This document shows, piece by piece, positions 31,473-42,738 of a DNA stretch of 64,000 nt. Each line of letters opens with the position of its first letter. The first letter of the stretch is position 1. The notes beneath the pieces are model-generated. The model saw only the letters and a list, made by a program, of their open reading frames with translations. It did no database searches and was not told where the DNA came from. The DNA comes from Arsenophonus sp052174495. Its GTDB lineage: Bacteria; Pseudomonadota; Gammaproteobacteria; Enterobacterales; Enterobacteriaceae. Position numbers and translations under genes: made by a program. Location of the stretch: contig JBQMRR010000025.1 of the NCBI GenBank assembly GCA_052174495.1, forward strand, positions 1 through 64,000. Direction: 5' to 3'.

Positions 31473-32871
31473 AATTGTTAGTAAATCTAGTGCCTGATAA
31501 TCAGGCTATGTTTACTCTGATTCTTCGTAAAATCTATTCTCCATTCTTAAATTGAATATTATTTATCCATCAGTACAGCACAAAGATCATAAATCACCTT
31601 AGTCAGTTCTAGTTTTTGAACGGATTATAGGAGCTTAAATACTATTAAAAGGATTATATTTTTTAACTACAGTGCTTAGCAAATCGACTTCATAGTCTTA
31701 CTGCTGAAAACAGCTGATTCAATTCGATTCATCATTCTTATTTACCCAGTTTCTTAATAAGAAGCCCATGGAATGACAATAATTCTTCTTGATCTTTCTC
31801 AAGCATCCTCATTGCTGGGACGATATGATGAAAAACATTGCAATAAAATATTAAGGATTTATTAGCTGAATCGCAGCTCCTTACTAGCCAGATCTCCTGC
31901 AGCTTAACCCTTTATTTTGATGTTGAATCCCTTTGGAAATATAAAGGCAGCATATCAGCTATTTTGTATACCAAACAGCATTGATACTACGCGTGTCCGG
32001 AAATATCTTTGCCATTGAATTCCAAAAACCGAGGGTAGTATCTCCGTAGCAAGCTTAGGAGATGCAGTTAAGCAACGCGCTTATAAGCTATTGAGAAATT
32101 TAGCCCAGTTTGCTTCTAATATTCAATATGTATCTTTGATGGTAATCAGTTCCTTATGTCCATGCACAGTGCTGTCGATAATGAACAGAAGGCAAAGGCG
32201 ATCAGCTTGCCTGACAGGACGATTACCCTATGAACCAAGAAATAAAGGTAAGTATATCGCTTAAATTATGCAGGCATCCATTGCCGATGCCTTTAAAGAC
32301 ATCGGTATTTCAGTTTCCTGATAGTACCTTAGAAAGAGACCATGTGCTTTTTCACTAAGAAACGCTAACGCAGAGTGGAGCTTACTGAAAATCAGCGTTA
32401 GATATGGCTCGCAGGTATAAGGCATGGTAGCAACTCTTCGCTGCTTTGCACATTTTAGATAAGGCGGTAATAATGAGCTGTTGAAGTATATTCCATTACC
32501 GCTACAGTTCTCTAATTGTAGGCACTTTAATCTTAAGATATCAATAGCAGTTTATATGATTCGCTCTGGCATATAATCATTACGGATGACATTCGTAGAT
32601 AAGGTAGGGTTGAGCATGTTGTGTGGAACATGGGATTTGAGCTCTGCCTCAATAGCGCTGCTATCAGCTTGCCTGGTGGACAAAAGTATGAATGAGTTAA
32701 TGAAAGGGGTCACGGATCATATCTAATTTCGGAGATATCTGTATGGTAGATTTTTCATGCTACATCATCTCTCTTATTGCTGTTGTTGATTTCATTCATG
32801 AAATCAACAACAGCAGAATATGTCATTATTACTCGCTCCGAAAATCCATACACCAGAGATGAGAATAACTC
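31473..32871 (-). mobile_element. IS256/Mutator-family element, decayed full-length copy
   Basis: About 1.4 kb in reverse orientation with both degenerate ends (ATTGTTAGTAAATCTAGTG and AGATGAGAATAACTC). The family consensus can be followed throughout; the frame is broken. Confidence 0.82.
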
Positions 32872-33171
32872 TTCTATTTTATTTTACTTTAGATAACCTT
32901 TAAATAGTAGAAACTATTGACTTATTTGATTTTAATTAAATCAATAACTAATGAAATTAAAATAAAGAATAGAATTTAAATAGTAATCCATTTTATTTTA
33001 ATTATATAAAAAGATTAATTTGTTATTTTTAAAATTCTTCATAGATAAAGAAAACTTGATTTTTAATATAAATAGATTGAGATAGAATGAAACTTAATAA
33101 GTTGTATTTTAAGGTGCTGCATTCTAATGTTGCAGTGATTAGGGGTAAGGAGATTAGCACTGACAATTTAA

Positions 33172-34460
33172 ATTAGAAAGGAGTTATCAAGCCTAAAAAA
33201 ATAAAGAAATTGATAGCATTAACAATTGTGCTTATCATTAGCACTCAAGATAATAACTGAATCTCTATCGAGATTTACTATAATTAATGGGATAAATAAC
33301 GTCTATTAATACGGCTATCATTAAGTTTAATATCATATAGCTAAAGTCATCACCGCATCATCCATCTAAATATTATTATAAAGTAAATAAATGACGATGC
33401 TACAATTTTTCCTAAAAGAATACCATTAATTAGGAGGGGGCTATACCTAGTTTTGTTAGTATAAAATAAGAAATTCCCGGTTTAGATTTAATGTAATTCA
33501 ATTTCCTGAAGAATCAGGTTGATAATTTAATTTGCCGGTATTGCTACTAATGCCTGAACAATAGGCATTAGTATTTCTAGTGCAAGAGATTGTTGAAATG
33601 ATATTTTTAAATATATTAATTTTCTGAGAAAATGAAAGAAATATACAGAGGTTAATAGTAAGCTAAGTCCAAAAATTTTATTGTTTTCCAAATGAGTAAA
33701 AAAATATTCTTCAGGATTAATCTTCCCATGTGCCTAATATTACCATCACTTTCTTTATTAAAATTATCGATTATATCTTCAATGAAGTGGTATTATCATT
33801 AATAAACCCATTATTATCAAGTATATCCAATGAGATAAAATTATATTGTACAAAAGCATTCGTAGTGTCTTCTGCTTTTCGTCAGGTAAAAATTTACTGT
33901 AACGGTTTTTATCACATTAGTTACTATTTTTATTGGTGATACGATTAAAATCATCGTTAATGGCAGCCTCTCTTTGTTTGTAAGCGATTTCATATATTAA
34001 CAATAAAGATTTTATTAGTTGCTTCATTTGAGGGTATTTACTGTTCTGTGGTAGATAACGTTGAACGGTTTTAATTTAAAATTAGATTTTCTGATAATAA
34101 ATTCAAAATCTATAATTTTTCAATGCTATCTTTATGATATTGTACTATTTCACAGATCTGATTACGTTGACTGATGTTAAGGTAATCAGTAAACAATAAA
34201 TTGTGTAGTGCTGTAAATATTTTAGAGTATAGAGTTGTTCATTAACATGAAATAGTATACATGCAGCAACTCTTTATCTGATATGTTCTTTAGTAAATTT
34301 TTTATACCGAGGTATGAGACTTCTACTGATATTTTCCATTGATTATTATTAATATAAATACTATAGAAATAAGCGTTCATTATAAGATAATATTTCTAAT
34401 AGATCAGCAATATCGTCTACATGTAAGGTATTGTAGTAGTGATTTAATTTTTATAATTTT
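33172..34460 (-). pseudogene. mgtE: MgtE magnesium transporter, decayed
   Basis: Minus-strand frames follow MgtE in order. The N domain gives LHVDDIADLLEILSYNERLF. The CBS region gives NKIFIVN and LPLTMILIVSP. The membrane domain gives LALEILMPIVQALVAIPAN (family LATLMPIVAGIGGNSGN) and QTGNFLF-like remains, and near the end INFFIFLGLITPF (family GGFFIFLGLAT). MgtE is a CBS-gated Mg2+ channel. Many stops and shifts; the far N-terminus is not recognisable. It lies downstream of ppx on the same strand. Confidence 0.82.
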
Positions 34461-34794
34461 TATCATATTTTGATAGATAAATAAGCTTTATTATTTACCA
34501 TCTTAGATGGTAATATTTAATAGTCTCTTAATTTCCTATAAGAGTATAAAAATATCTTTTCTAATTTAGGCTAGTTTTTGTTAAACTAGCTTAATAAGTT
34601 AAATAATTTTTAATAAAAAGGCTGGTTGAGATATGATTATCTTTAAATACTAATAATCCTAATTTATTTGTAGGTATATTATTATTTTTAATAACCTTCA
34701 ATTCAATGCATGCATTAGTTAAATAACTAATGTCAGTAGCAGGATAGGTAAGTTATTAAATAAAAATCAAGCAATAAAATTGAATTCATGATTG
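34461..34794. other. Spacer downstream of ppx
   Basis: AT-rich spacer between ppx and mgtE remains. It contains an inverted repeat GCTAGTTT..AACTAGC at about 34572-34592 that could end the ppk-ppx transcript. Part of the mgtE N-terminus may be buried here beyond recognition. Confidence 0.4.
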
Positions 34795-36354
34795 CTAAAT
34801 TTTAATTTGTAATATACTTAAATATAAAGTAGATTCCTCTTTAATTTTTAATTTCCAGCCAGGCACCTCATGCCAATATTTTTGTTCTTTTTCTAAATCT
34901 AACAATACTAATGCATTTTGCTGTAAATAATGAGTAGGAAAATAGAGTGTCCAATGATTTTGATCGGTTTTTAAACGTAGCGAATTTGGCGAGGCTGTTG
35001 ATTGACGTTGATTATTAAGTAGAGTAGCTAATCGTAATAATTGAATCATAGGTAAATATTGTTTTTTCTTAAATAGATTTAATTTAGGGAATTGATCAGC
35101 TTTAATGCTTTTTTTATGATATCTAACAAATGTTGCTAGTAAAAACTGTTGCTCTTGGTTAAAGCCTGGCAAATTGGTATTATATAAAATATAAGCAGAG
35201 TGATGATGCAAGCCATCATGATTAATATTTAATCCAACTTCATACAGCATAGCTGCCCAGATAAGTAGCACTTTCAATTCTGAATTAACTAACTTGAAGT
35301 TTTGTTTTTCCCATTCTCGATAAAGAATCTCTATGGTTTTTGAGACTCGATGCGTTTGTTCTTGGTCAATATTATACTGTTCAGCTAAACTTAATGCAGT
35401 GCGTTGACGAATGTCTTGATGACGAAAACATCCTTGCATTTCATAGAGAACCCCTTCACGTAAAGCGCCGTCAGACAGGGTTAATTGCTTGATTTGCAGA
35501 GCATCAAATATACTACATAAAATAGCTAATCCAGGAACAAAAACGTGAGCACGCCGTGTTGATAAGCCGGGTAGAGCGAGTAACTTAAAATTTTTATACT
35601 TTAGTACTATTTTTTTTAGTTTGATTAATCGCTCATAGGTGATGACACCATCTGAATAACCGAACTGGCAGAGTACTTCATGGATTGCTTTTATGGTTCC
35701 TGAACAACCATAAGCATAGTCCCAACCTTGCATTTGATATTGGTAAGCAAGATTTTCCAGTTTTTTCCAGCTAGCAAAATAAGCACACTCAAAATTAGTT
35801 TTATTAATTATATTGTTAGCAAAAAACTGGTTGGCATAACTGATGCACCCCATTTTATAACTTTCCATTAATAAAGGCTTAAAATCTTCACCAATAATAA
35901 GTTCCGTTGAACCACCGCCAATATCAATTACTAATTTCCGGCCTTTTTCTGACTGGGTATGCTCAACTCCCATAAAAATCAGTCGCGCTTCTTCGTGACC
36001 TGAAATAATTTTAATTTGGTAGGGTATAATGGCTTTAGCTTGTTGCAGAAACTCTTTGATGTTAATTGATTCTCGTAAAACATGAGTCCCAACAATACAA
36101 ACATTATCAGCGGTAAATCCTTGTAAACGTTCAGCAAAAAGTGCTAAGCATATCAAGGCGCGCTGAATTGATTTTTCACTTAACTTATTATGCTTATCTA
36201 AACCATCAGCTAGATGAACGCGTTTTTTAATGCGAGTCAAAATCTGTAAGGCACCATTAACGATTCGCGCAACAATCATATGAAAGCTATTAGAGCCAAG
36301 ATCAATGGCAGCAATTTCCTTCGGCCTTAATGGTGAAGGTTTTATTAATGGCAT
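34795..36354 (-). CDS. ppx: Exopolyphosphatase
   Basis: Ppx releases phosphate from the ends of polyphosphate; it belongs to the actin-like Ppx/GppA family. It has 519 residues (E. coli 513). The two phosphate-binding loops are AIDLGSNSFHMIVARI near residue 16 and VIDIGGGSTELIIGE near residue 142; GCSGTIKAI follows. The C-terminal HD-like helical region includes LLIWAAMLYEVGLNI. It starts four bases after the ppk stop, so the two are cotranscribed and probably translationally coupled. Confidence 0.97.
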   Translation of the reverse strand: MPLIKPSPLRPKEIAAIDLGSNSFHMIVARIVNGALQILTRIKKRVHLADGLDKHNKLSEKSIQRALICLALFAERLQGFTADNVCIVGTHVLRESINIKEFLQQAKAIIPYQIKIISGHEEARLIFMGVEHTQSEKGRKLVIDIGGGSTELIIGEDFKPLLMESYKMGCISYANQFFANNIINKTNFECAYFASWKKLENLAYQYQMQGWDYAYGCSGTIKAIHEVLCQFGYSDGVITYERLIKLKKIVLKYKNFKLLALPGLSTRRAHVFVPGLAILCSIFDALQIKQLTLSDGALREGVLYEMQGCFRHQDIRQRTALSLAEQYNIDQEQTHRVSKTIEILYREWEKQNFKLVNSELKVLLIWAAMLYEVGLNINHDGLHHHSAYILYNTNLPGFNQEQQFLLATFVRYHKKSIKADQFPKLNLFKKKQYLPMIQLLRLATLLNNQRQSTASPNSLRLKTDQNHWTLYFPTHYLQQNALVLLDLEKEQKYWHEVPGWKLKIKEESTLYLSILQIKI

Positions 36355-36358
36355 AGTG

Positions 36359-38428
36359 TTAAGTTCTTTTTTTTGGATGTTCTAGTAATTTTAAATAATC
36401 ATAGACAGCAAGTTGGGCTTGAATCTTTCGTTTATTACCACGAGGTACGTAACGATTAGTTAACTCTTTATCGATATAGCGAGCTTTAACGGTATCACTA
36501 AATTGTAATTCAAGAATATCGAGCACGCGTTTTTTCAGTTGTTCATCAAGTAATTTAACAGCAACTTCAATACGAAAATCAATATTACGTGTCATCCAGT
36601 CAGCTGATGAGATGAAGACTTCTTCGTTACCATTATTGCTAAATACATAAACTCTATCATGCTCAAGAAAACGGTCAACAATGCTAGTGACTTGAATATT
36701 TTCACTAAAATTAGGTTGGCCAGGAACCAGCGAGCATATACCGCGGATCAATAAACGAATTTTTACGCCAGCATTGGAAGCATCATAAAGACGATTAATT
36801 AACTCTTTGTCGTCTAAATTATTAATCTTTAGTAAGATAGCGGCTATTTTTCCTGTCTGAATGTTGGTAATTTCCCGATCGATCAATTGAGTTAGTCGAG
36901 TGCGTGAATTTTGCGGCGAAACCATTAAATTTTTAAAACTAACAGGCCGATAAGGATTTTCAATAAAGTTGAATACCCGCCTTACTTCATTAGTAATTTC
37001 TTGATTTGCTGTTAATAATGAATAATCAGTATAAAGACGAGCGGTTTTTTCGTTAAAATTTCCAGTGCCAATATGGGCATAACGAATAATTTTACCTTGC
37101 TCTAGGCGAGAAATAATAAAAAGTTTAGCGTGAATTTTAAGACCAGGTACAGAAAAAATGACATGTACCCCGGCTTCAGTAAGATGCTTAGCCCAATGGA
37201 TATTAGCTTCTTCATCAAATCTAGCTTGTAATTCAACCACCACGGTGACTTTTTTACCATTGTGCGCAGCATGAATCATCCATTCAATGATGCGCGAGTC
37301 CTTAGCTACCCGATAAATATTGATTTTGATTGTCAACACGTTGGGATCAAAAGAGGCTTGCCGTAATAATTCTATCGTATGCTCAAAAGTGTAATAGGGG
37401 TAATAGAGAAGAACATCTTTTTCTCTGATCGCATCAAAACCATTACGGAAGTTATCAAAACAACGATGACGTAAACGCATCAGTGGCTTATTTAGTAAAT
37501 TTTTATTACCTTCATTTGGAAATTTAATGAAATCTTTAAAGTTATGATAACGGCCACCGGCTATGACTGAATCATCATTAGATAGTCCGAGTTTTTTTCT
37601 TAGCAGTTCTACCATTTCATCAGGCATGTTACGTTGATAAACAAAACGAACCGGTTCAGCATTAAGACGCTGTTTTAAGCTGGATGACATTAGTTCTAGC
37701 ATACTGGATTCCATCTCAGTAGTTAAATCATATTCTGCATCGCGCGTCATTTTCATCGCATAGGCGTTTAATTGATCATAGTCAAAAAATCCTTTAAATA
37801 TCTCATCTAGACAATAACGTAAAATATTATCTAGCAGAATCATTGATTTCCTACTTTTTGGCATTTCAGGCGGTAAATGAATAAATCTAAATTGTTTTCC
37901 TGCTGGAATTTCTAGTAATGCATATTGAATATTCTGTTCTTTTATAATTTCTACGGCTAAATAAGTATAATCATCTTTTAAAAATTCAACTAAATTAGTT
38001 TCCGGAGTGATTAGGATAGGCGTGATATGTTGACTAAGTTGTTGGCGAAAAAATTGTCGTAACCAAATTTGTTGATTCGGCGAAATTTGTCGTTCATTAA
38101 TTAGAAAAATCTGATTACGCGCCATTTCAAGTAGAAGGTCATTATACAGTAAGTCAAATTCTTGATCAAGTTTGCCAACTTTGTTTTCAATTAGTTTCAG
38201 CAGCTTGCGTGAACTAGATGCGGTTCCTCGTTCTTCATTAATTAATATTCGTCTCTTAACATCAGCAAATTTTATTTTATAAAATTCCTCAAGATTATTT
38301 GAATAAATACCTAAAAATCGCATACGTTCAATCAGTGGATTACGTTTATCTGCTGCTTCCTGCAATACTCGCTCATTGAATGATAACCAACTGATCTCTT
38401 TTTCAATATAGAGCCAAACTTTAGACAT
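36359..38428 (-). CDS. ppk: Polyphosphate kinase 1
   Basis: Ppk polymerises the gamma-phosphate of ATP into polyphosphate at the inner membrane. It has 689 residues (E. coli 688). The N-domain starts LYIEKEISWLSFNERVLQEA. The two active-site histidines are His433 (LKIHAKLF) and His452 (RYAHIGTGNFNEKTA), two residues offset from E. coli. It is the first gene of a ppk-ppx operon. A miniature IS1595-like remnant lies about 115-170 bp upstream of the start, in the promoter region. Confidence 0.98.
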   Translation of the reverse strand: MSKVWLYIEKEISWLSFNERVLQEAADKRNPLIERMRFLGIYSNNLEEFYKIKFADVKRRILINEERGTASSSRKLLKLIENKVGKLDQEFDLLYNDLLLEMARNQIFLINERQISPNQQIWLRQFFRQQLSQHITPILITPETNLVEFLKDDYTYLAVEIIKEQNIQYALLEIPAGKQFRFIHLPPEMPKSRKSMILLDNILRYCLDEIFKGFFDYDQLNAYAMKMTRDAEYDLTTEMESSMLELMSSSLKQRLNAEPVRFVYQRNMPDEMVELLRKKLGLSNDDSVIAGGRYHNFKDFIKFPNEGNKNLLNKPLMRLRHRCFDNFRNGFDAIREKDVLLYYPYYTFEHTIELLRQASFDPNVLTIKINIYRVAKDSRIIEWMIHAAHNGKKVTVVVELQARFDEEANIHWAKHLTEAGVHVIFSVPGLKIHAKLFIISRLEQGKIIRYAHIGTGNFNEKTARLYTDYSLLTANQEITNEVRRVFNFIENPYRPVSFKNLMVSPQNSRTRLTQLIDREITNIQTGKIAAILLKINNLDDKELINRLYDASNAGVKIRLLIRGICSLVPGQPNFSENIQVTSIVDRFLEHDRVYVFSNNGNEEVFISSADWMTRNIDFRIEVAVKLLDEQLKKRVLDILELQFSDTVKARYIDKELTNRYVPRGNKRKIQAQLAVYDYLKLLEHPKKRT

Positions 38429-38542
38429 CTTTACTCCATAACCAATATTATTATTTAATCATACAAGATATTGATCCTTATTAGCTTATCTGATTACTTA
38501 TGATTTTCAGATATTTTATTGGATATCTACTGGAGGTTGGGA

Positions 38543-38598
38543 GTTATATTAGCAAAGGTTATCCCTTTCTTGCAAAGAAATAACCTTTGCTAACATAG
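38543..38598. mobile_element. Miniature IS1595 derivative (terminal repeats only)
   Basis: TTAGCAAAGGTTA (38549-38561) and TAACCTTTGCTAA (38581-38593) form an inverted repeat with a 19-bp centre that resembles the right-end subterminal sequence of the IS1595 copies (TCTCTGCAAG..AAGG). This is what remains when nearly all of the element between its ends is deleted, a MITE-like form, located upstream of ppk. Confidence 0.55.
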
Positions 38599-38692
38599 TC
38601 GTTTTTAATCAATTTAGTTAGTAACTAATAACAGAATCAAGCTGATAATAAATCATAGTAATGATATGTTAGTAACAAATTCAGTTTTTGAT

Positions 38693-40117
38693 GAGTTATG
38701 CTAATTTCTGGTCTATGGAGTTTCGGGGGGGGGATGGTTGCATATCCTACTAATTAATTTCATGAATGATTTAATAGCAGAGAGATGATGTGCTATGAAA
38801 AAGTCTGTCCTACAGGCTCCCTAAATTAGATATTATCTCTGACCCCTTGTATGAACGCATCCGTAATAGTAGAAAATAAGCTGATAGCACCGCTATTGAG
38901 GCGGAGCTCTAAGCGATGTTGCAATAATATGTTGAGTACTACCTTCTCCATGTTGGTTTTATATAGCTATGTCATAACAATTATTTTGTTATCACTAACT
39001 ATACAGACACGAGGTATTGGAGATCTTAAGATTAAAGAGCCTAAGATTCAGGGATCATAGCGGTAACGGAATATCTTTTAACAGCTCATTATTACTGCCT
39101 TATCTGAAGTGTGTAAAAGCGTCGAAGAGTTGCTACCATAGTTTACACTTGTTAGGCATCTTAACCAGTGATTTTTATGAAGCTCTGGAGGCATTTATAG
39201 ATAAAGGAAGATATGGTCTTCTCTATCAGTACCATTAGCAAACTGAAAGAACAATAACTTAAAGAGCACAGGTAATGAGTGCCTGCGTGATTTAAGCGAT
39301 ATCGCTATGTTTATTTTTTGCTGAAGGCATATACCATTCTGTCAAGTAAGCTGATTACCTTTGTCTCCTTGGGTTATATCAGTAACACTGTGTGTAAACG
39401 TAAGGAGCTCATTACTCTCGAAGATACTTATCAAGAACTAGAAGACTGGGCTGAATTTATTAATAGCTTAGCGATCGCGTGCCTTAATCGTATCTCTCAG
39501 ACTTGCTACGAGAGTATGCCTATTCTTGGTTTTTTGTGATGCAATGGCGGCAAAAGATATTCCAGGACATATAGCACCAACGCTGTTTAGTAGTATATAA
39601 AACAGCTAATGTGCTAACTTCACTCCTCTAAAGGAGTGCAACTGAAAATTAATAGTAGCTGCGATAGATTTAGCTATCTATATAGAGTAGAGAGCGTGAT
39701 GCCGCTAATAAAGCAAAATATTTTATTGGTAAAGTTTTTAGCGAAGTATCTTGCAGCAATGAATAAGCTGGAGAAAGAGGGGGGAAGAAGAAATAGGATT
39801 CTATGATGTCCCGTCACAGTCACTGTGTCTGAGAGTCGGCCACCTTATTAATAATAACAAAAATCTGATTGAATCGGGTTTTGTGATAGTGAAGATATGA
39901 AACAGATGCCAGAAAAAGCACTGTGCTTCGAAAAATAACCATTTTCAATGCTATTTAGCTGCTTCCATCTCCATATACTTAAAAAAGCTGGAACTAGGTA
40001 AAGGGAGTTTATCTTAATCCTGGTGCTAACAAAATCCAATTTAAGGATAAAAATAGATTTATAAAGTATCAGAGCGCAAAGCCTAATTATCATATACTAG
40101 ATTTACTAATAAATTCA
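38693..40117 (+). mobile_element. IS256/Mutator-family element, decayed full-length copy
   Basis: About 1.42 kb from GAGTTATGCTAATTTCTGG to the ATTTACTAATAAATTC end. Several 60-75 codon open pieces survive in different frames, for example LRLKSLRFRDHSGNGISF and LLGILTSDFYEALEAFIDK, matching the IS256 transposase N-terminal half (LYLRGISTGDFHEALEALLG). A nine-G run at about 38736 interrupts the 5' part. Confidence 0.85.
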
Positions 40118-40264
40118 GCGTTTTTAACATAAATTATTTAATGGCAATTAAAACAAAGAGCTTCAAAGAAAAGTTTTGTTTTAGTTTTTGATTTCAGATA
40201 TTTTGATATTTTGAAATAATGAGATAATACAGATGTTATTCATTACTTTGTTAAAAATAATATT

Positions 40265-40690
40265 AACTAAACAAGTATGCGTGGAGTTCTAGCGATTGAA
40301 ACAAGCAAAGCAGCGTACTTATTAGAAGTGATAACTGCCATGTAGAAAAAATAAAACTTTAAAACAGTTAGTTAGCCCTAAATCGAAAGAAGAAATGAGC
40401 ATTACCATTTAGTTTTTATAACTATGCATAACTATGCATTAAGGTATCTTACCAACCAAAATAGTACAACCAAGTGCATTTATACTCATAAAGGTGAAAT
40501 TGTTTTATCAATAATTAAATTAAACAGCATATACATGGATTAAGCTATAAAAATAAGAAGATATTCATGTCCCTATGTTGGTCGTGAAAAAATTTATCAA
40601 TCAGTATAGTTAAACGTAATTGATAATGCGGCTATCGTAATCCCAATACAAAGGGTACGATTAAATCGTCTTAGGTTAAAAACAATTGAT
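40265..40690 (+). pseudogene. nudF: ADP-ribose pyrophosphatase, decayed and 5'-truncated
   Basis: Plus-strand pieces: AIETSKAAYLLEVITAM (family AYDTSETPWLLEMVAGM, the start of the Nudix region), IERRNEH (family ARREAIEEA), then AYTWIKL..EDIHVP (family GIHGLADENEDIRVHV) and VGREKIYQSV followed by VIDNAAIVIPIQ (family VSREQAYQWVEEGKIDNAASVIALQ). The 5' part is cut by the IS256 copy. In E. coli nudF-yqiB-cpdA-yqiA-parE is the order; here yqiB is no longer recognisable in the 120 bp before cpdA. Confidence 0.8.
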
Positions 40691-40809
40691 TGAATAACTT
40701 AAAAACTGTTTAGTTATAACATGAAAATGAAGTGTATATATTAGTCTACAGATTTGATAAAGTATTAATGTTAAATGACATATAAAGTAAGTAAAATTAA
40801 GGAAATTAT

Positions 40810-41647
40810 TTGGATAGTCTGTTTAAGTTAACAACAAAGCAAAAAAGTCTAGTGAGGATCTTGCAAATTACCGATACTCACTTTTTTGCTAATGTTGACG
40901 ATACTCTACTTGGGATCAATACTTTTGATAGTTTTCATGCAGTAATTGATGAAATTTAGTGCGCAATGAAAATGTTGACTTAATTGTTGCTACTGGTGAT
41001 TTGGTTCAAGATCAGTCAGAATTGGCTTATCTGTATTTTGCAGAAGGAATTAAACGGTTATTGCTCCTTGCGTTTGGTTGCCAGGAAATCACGATTATCA
41101 ACCGGAAATGGTTGTAACTTTAGCAAAAGCAGGAATTTTACCCTCTAAGCAGGTACTAATTAATAATAATTGGCAAATCCTTATGTTGGACAGTCAAATT
41201 CGGGGTGCTGTGGATGGAAAATTATCCAAATAACAACTATTATAGATGAAAAGCTGTTTTAAAACGTATACAGAATGTAGTGATTTACTTATGTAACATC
41301 ATCACCTTTTGCCATCGGGCTGTACCTGGCTTGATCAACATAGCTTATGTAATTCTCATATTTTAGCTGAATATTTAAAGCCATATCAGGAAATTAAAGG
41401 GTTTTTATGTGGCTATTTTCATCAAGAAATAGATGAAAATTGGCAAGGGATTCGTATGATGTCAACACCATCAACCTGTATACAATTTAAACCTCATTGC
41501 ACTAATTTTACATTAGATACAATGCCACCAGGTTGGCGTTATCTTAATCTTTCTATCAGTGATGACGGTAGAAATGCATTAGCTACAGAAGTTTTCAGAT
41601 TGAATAGTAATAAATTTTGCCCAGATTCGAGCTCATTTAGTTATTAA
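40810..41647 (+). pseudogene. cpdA: 3',5'-cAMP phosphodiesterase, decayed
   Basis: The gene begins at a TTG where ATG is expected and reads LVRILQITDTHFFANVDD with LLGINTFDSFHAVIDEI before a stop. It resumes NENVDLIVATGDLVQDQSEL, GNHDYQPEM and NNNWQILMLDSQI. The last 112 codons (from 41309) are still open: GCTWLDQHSLC, GYFHQEIDENW and MMSTPSTCIQFKPHCTNFTL. Metal ligands DTH, GD and GNHD are visible but in different frames. At least three stops or frameshifts. CpdA would set cAMP level. Confidence 0.9.
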
Positions 41648-41699
41648 TGTCAATATTAATTGGTTTTAATAGCTTTCCTTTATCATAAAAGGAAAGTAA

Positions 41700-42214
41700 G
41701 TTAAAAGCTTGCCTAATGTAGCAACGACATCCTCAAGTTAATATACTTACCCTAGCTTCCTTATTATCCGGTAGAAGTGATTAAGAGTCATTATAAAATT
41801 TCGTAAAAAGCTCATACGAGGGAATTGATTATACTAATAGATTCTTCATCTGGTTGTTAGTTTACTATTTTAGTATCACAATAATTTTATTTACCCGCTA
41901 TTATTAACCACCCAACTATATGCCTTTTGATTTATTTCACCAGTACTTACGTAAGTAAAGTTAATCCTTATACAAAGGAAGATTACATTTTACAATTCCA
42001 TCGTTTAAATAAACTATAGGTGATACAAATTAACGCATTAACGGTACCAAATTTAATTTTGTTATTACAATAAACAGGTGATGAAATATTGAACTATCAT
42101 CAAGTTGTTACATATCTTATGGGATATAAGTAAATAATAGTCTCAGGAGATAGAGGTTAACCTATGCTTTTATTAGATTTAACTACTAATTTATATACAA
42201 TTATACGTTTTTAG
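41700..42214 (+). pseudogene. yqiA: YqiA esterase, decayed
   Basis: Broken plus-strand matches: HPQVNI, SSSGC-stop-FTILVSQ-stop-FYLPAIINHP (family SSLGGYYATWLSQCFMLPAVVVNP, the nucleophile elbow), KVNPYTKEDYIL (family ENPYTGQQYVL), LLLQ-stop-TGDEILNYHQVV (family LLQQTGDEVLDYRQAV), and LLLDLTTNLYTIIRF at the end. YqiA is a small alpha/beta-hydrolase. It lies between cpdA and parE as in E. coli. Confidence 0.83.
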
Positions 42215-42439
42215 CTTTAGAAAAATAAAATAAGTAAAAAATTATCCAAAATATCTAAATGACTGCTATTATCAGACTATATTGGTAAAGGGTTATTGGT
42301 GTAAATCCCTTATAATGGATAAAAAATAGTTTAATGCAAAGTGTGTTATTTGTTTTTTTGAGCCAATCATGGATAAAGAGTTTATTCTTCTTCTCAGAAA
42401 AAGGTAAAAATAGTACAAAATTTTTACCAGTGAGCATAA

Positions 42440-42682
42440 AATTATTTACTACCGCCTAATAAAGCTAGATAACTACAGAGGTTATTGGTGATAAATTTCA
42501 CATTCAAAATGTGAACAGTTATATTAGATAATTAAAAGGATCACTGAATAGACTTATGATGTATAGGCTTTTTATTTGCAAAATTATCTAGCCTGGAAAA
42601 AATTCCTTGAAATACAACAATGAATATAGAGGTGGGCACAAAATTGCTCTGCGCGCGAAGCACAGCAGCTTTGCCAACATAG
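42440..42682 (+). mobile_element. IS1595-type 3' fragment upstream of parE
   Basis: It matches the last about 240 bp of the IS1595 copies: the CACATTCAAAATGTGAACAG block (HIQNVNSY-coding), then the TTATTTGCAAAATTATCTAGCC block, and the terminus CTTTGCCAACATAG at 42682. The end is 56 bp before the parE start codon. Confidence 0.75.
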
Positions 42683-42738
42683 CCTATTTATCATCAGCAT
42701 TTATTTGCTAATCAATTGCAATTACCACAGAAAATAAT

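Noticed and set aside
33730..33939. 69-codon plus-strand open frame
   Set aside because: Antisense to mgtE remains; chance opening in AT-rich sequence.
41309..41647. 112-codon open frame as a separate gene
   Set aside because: It is the C-terminal part of cpdA; the upstream half is present in other frames.
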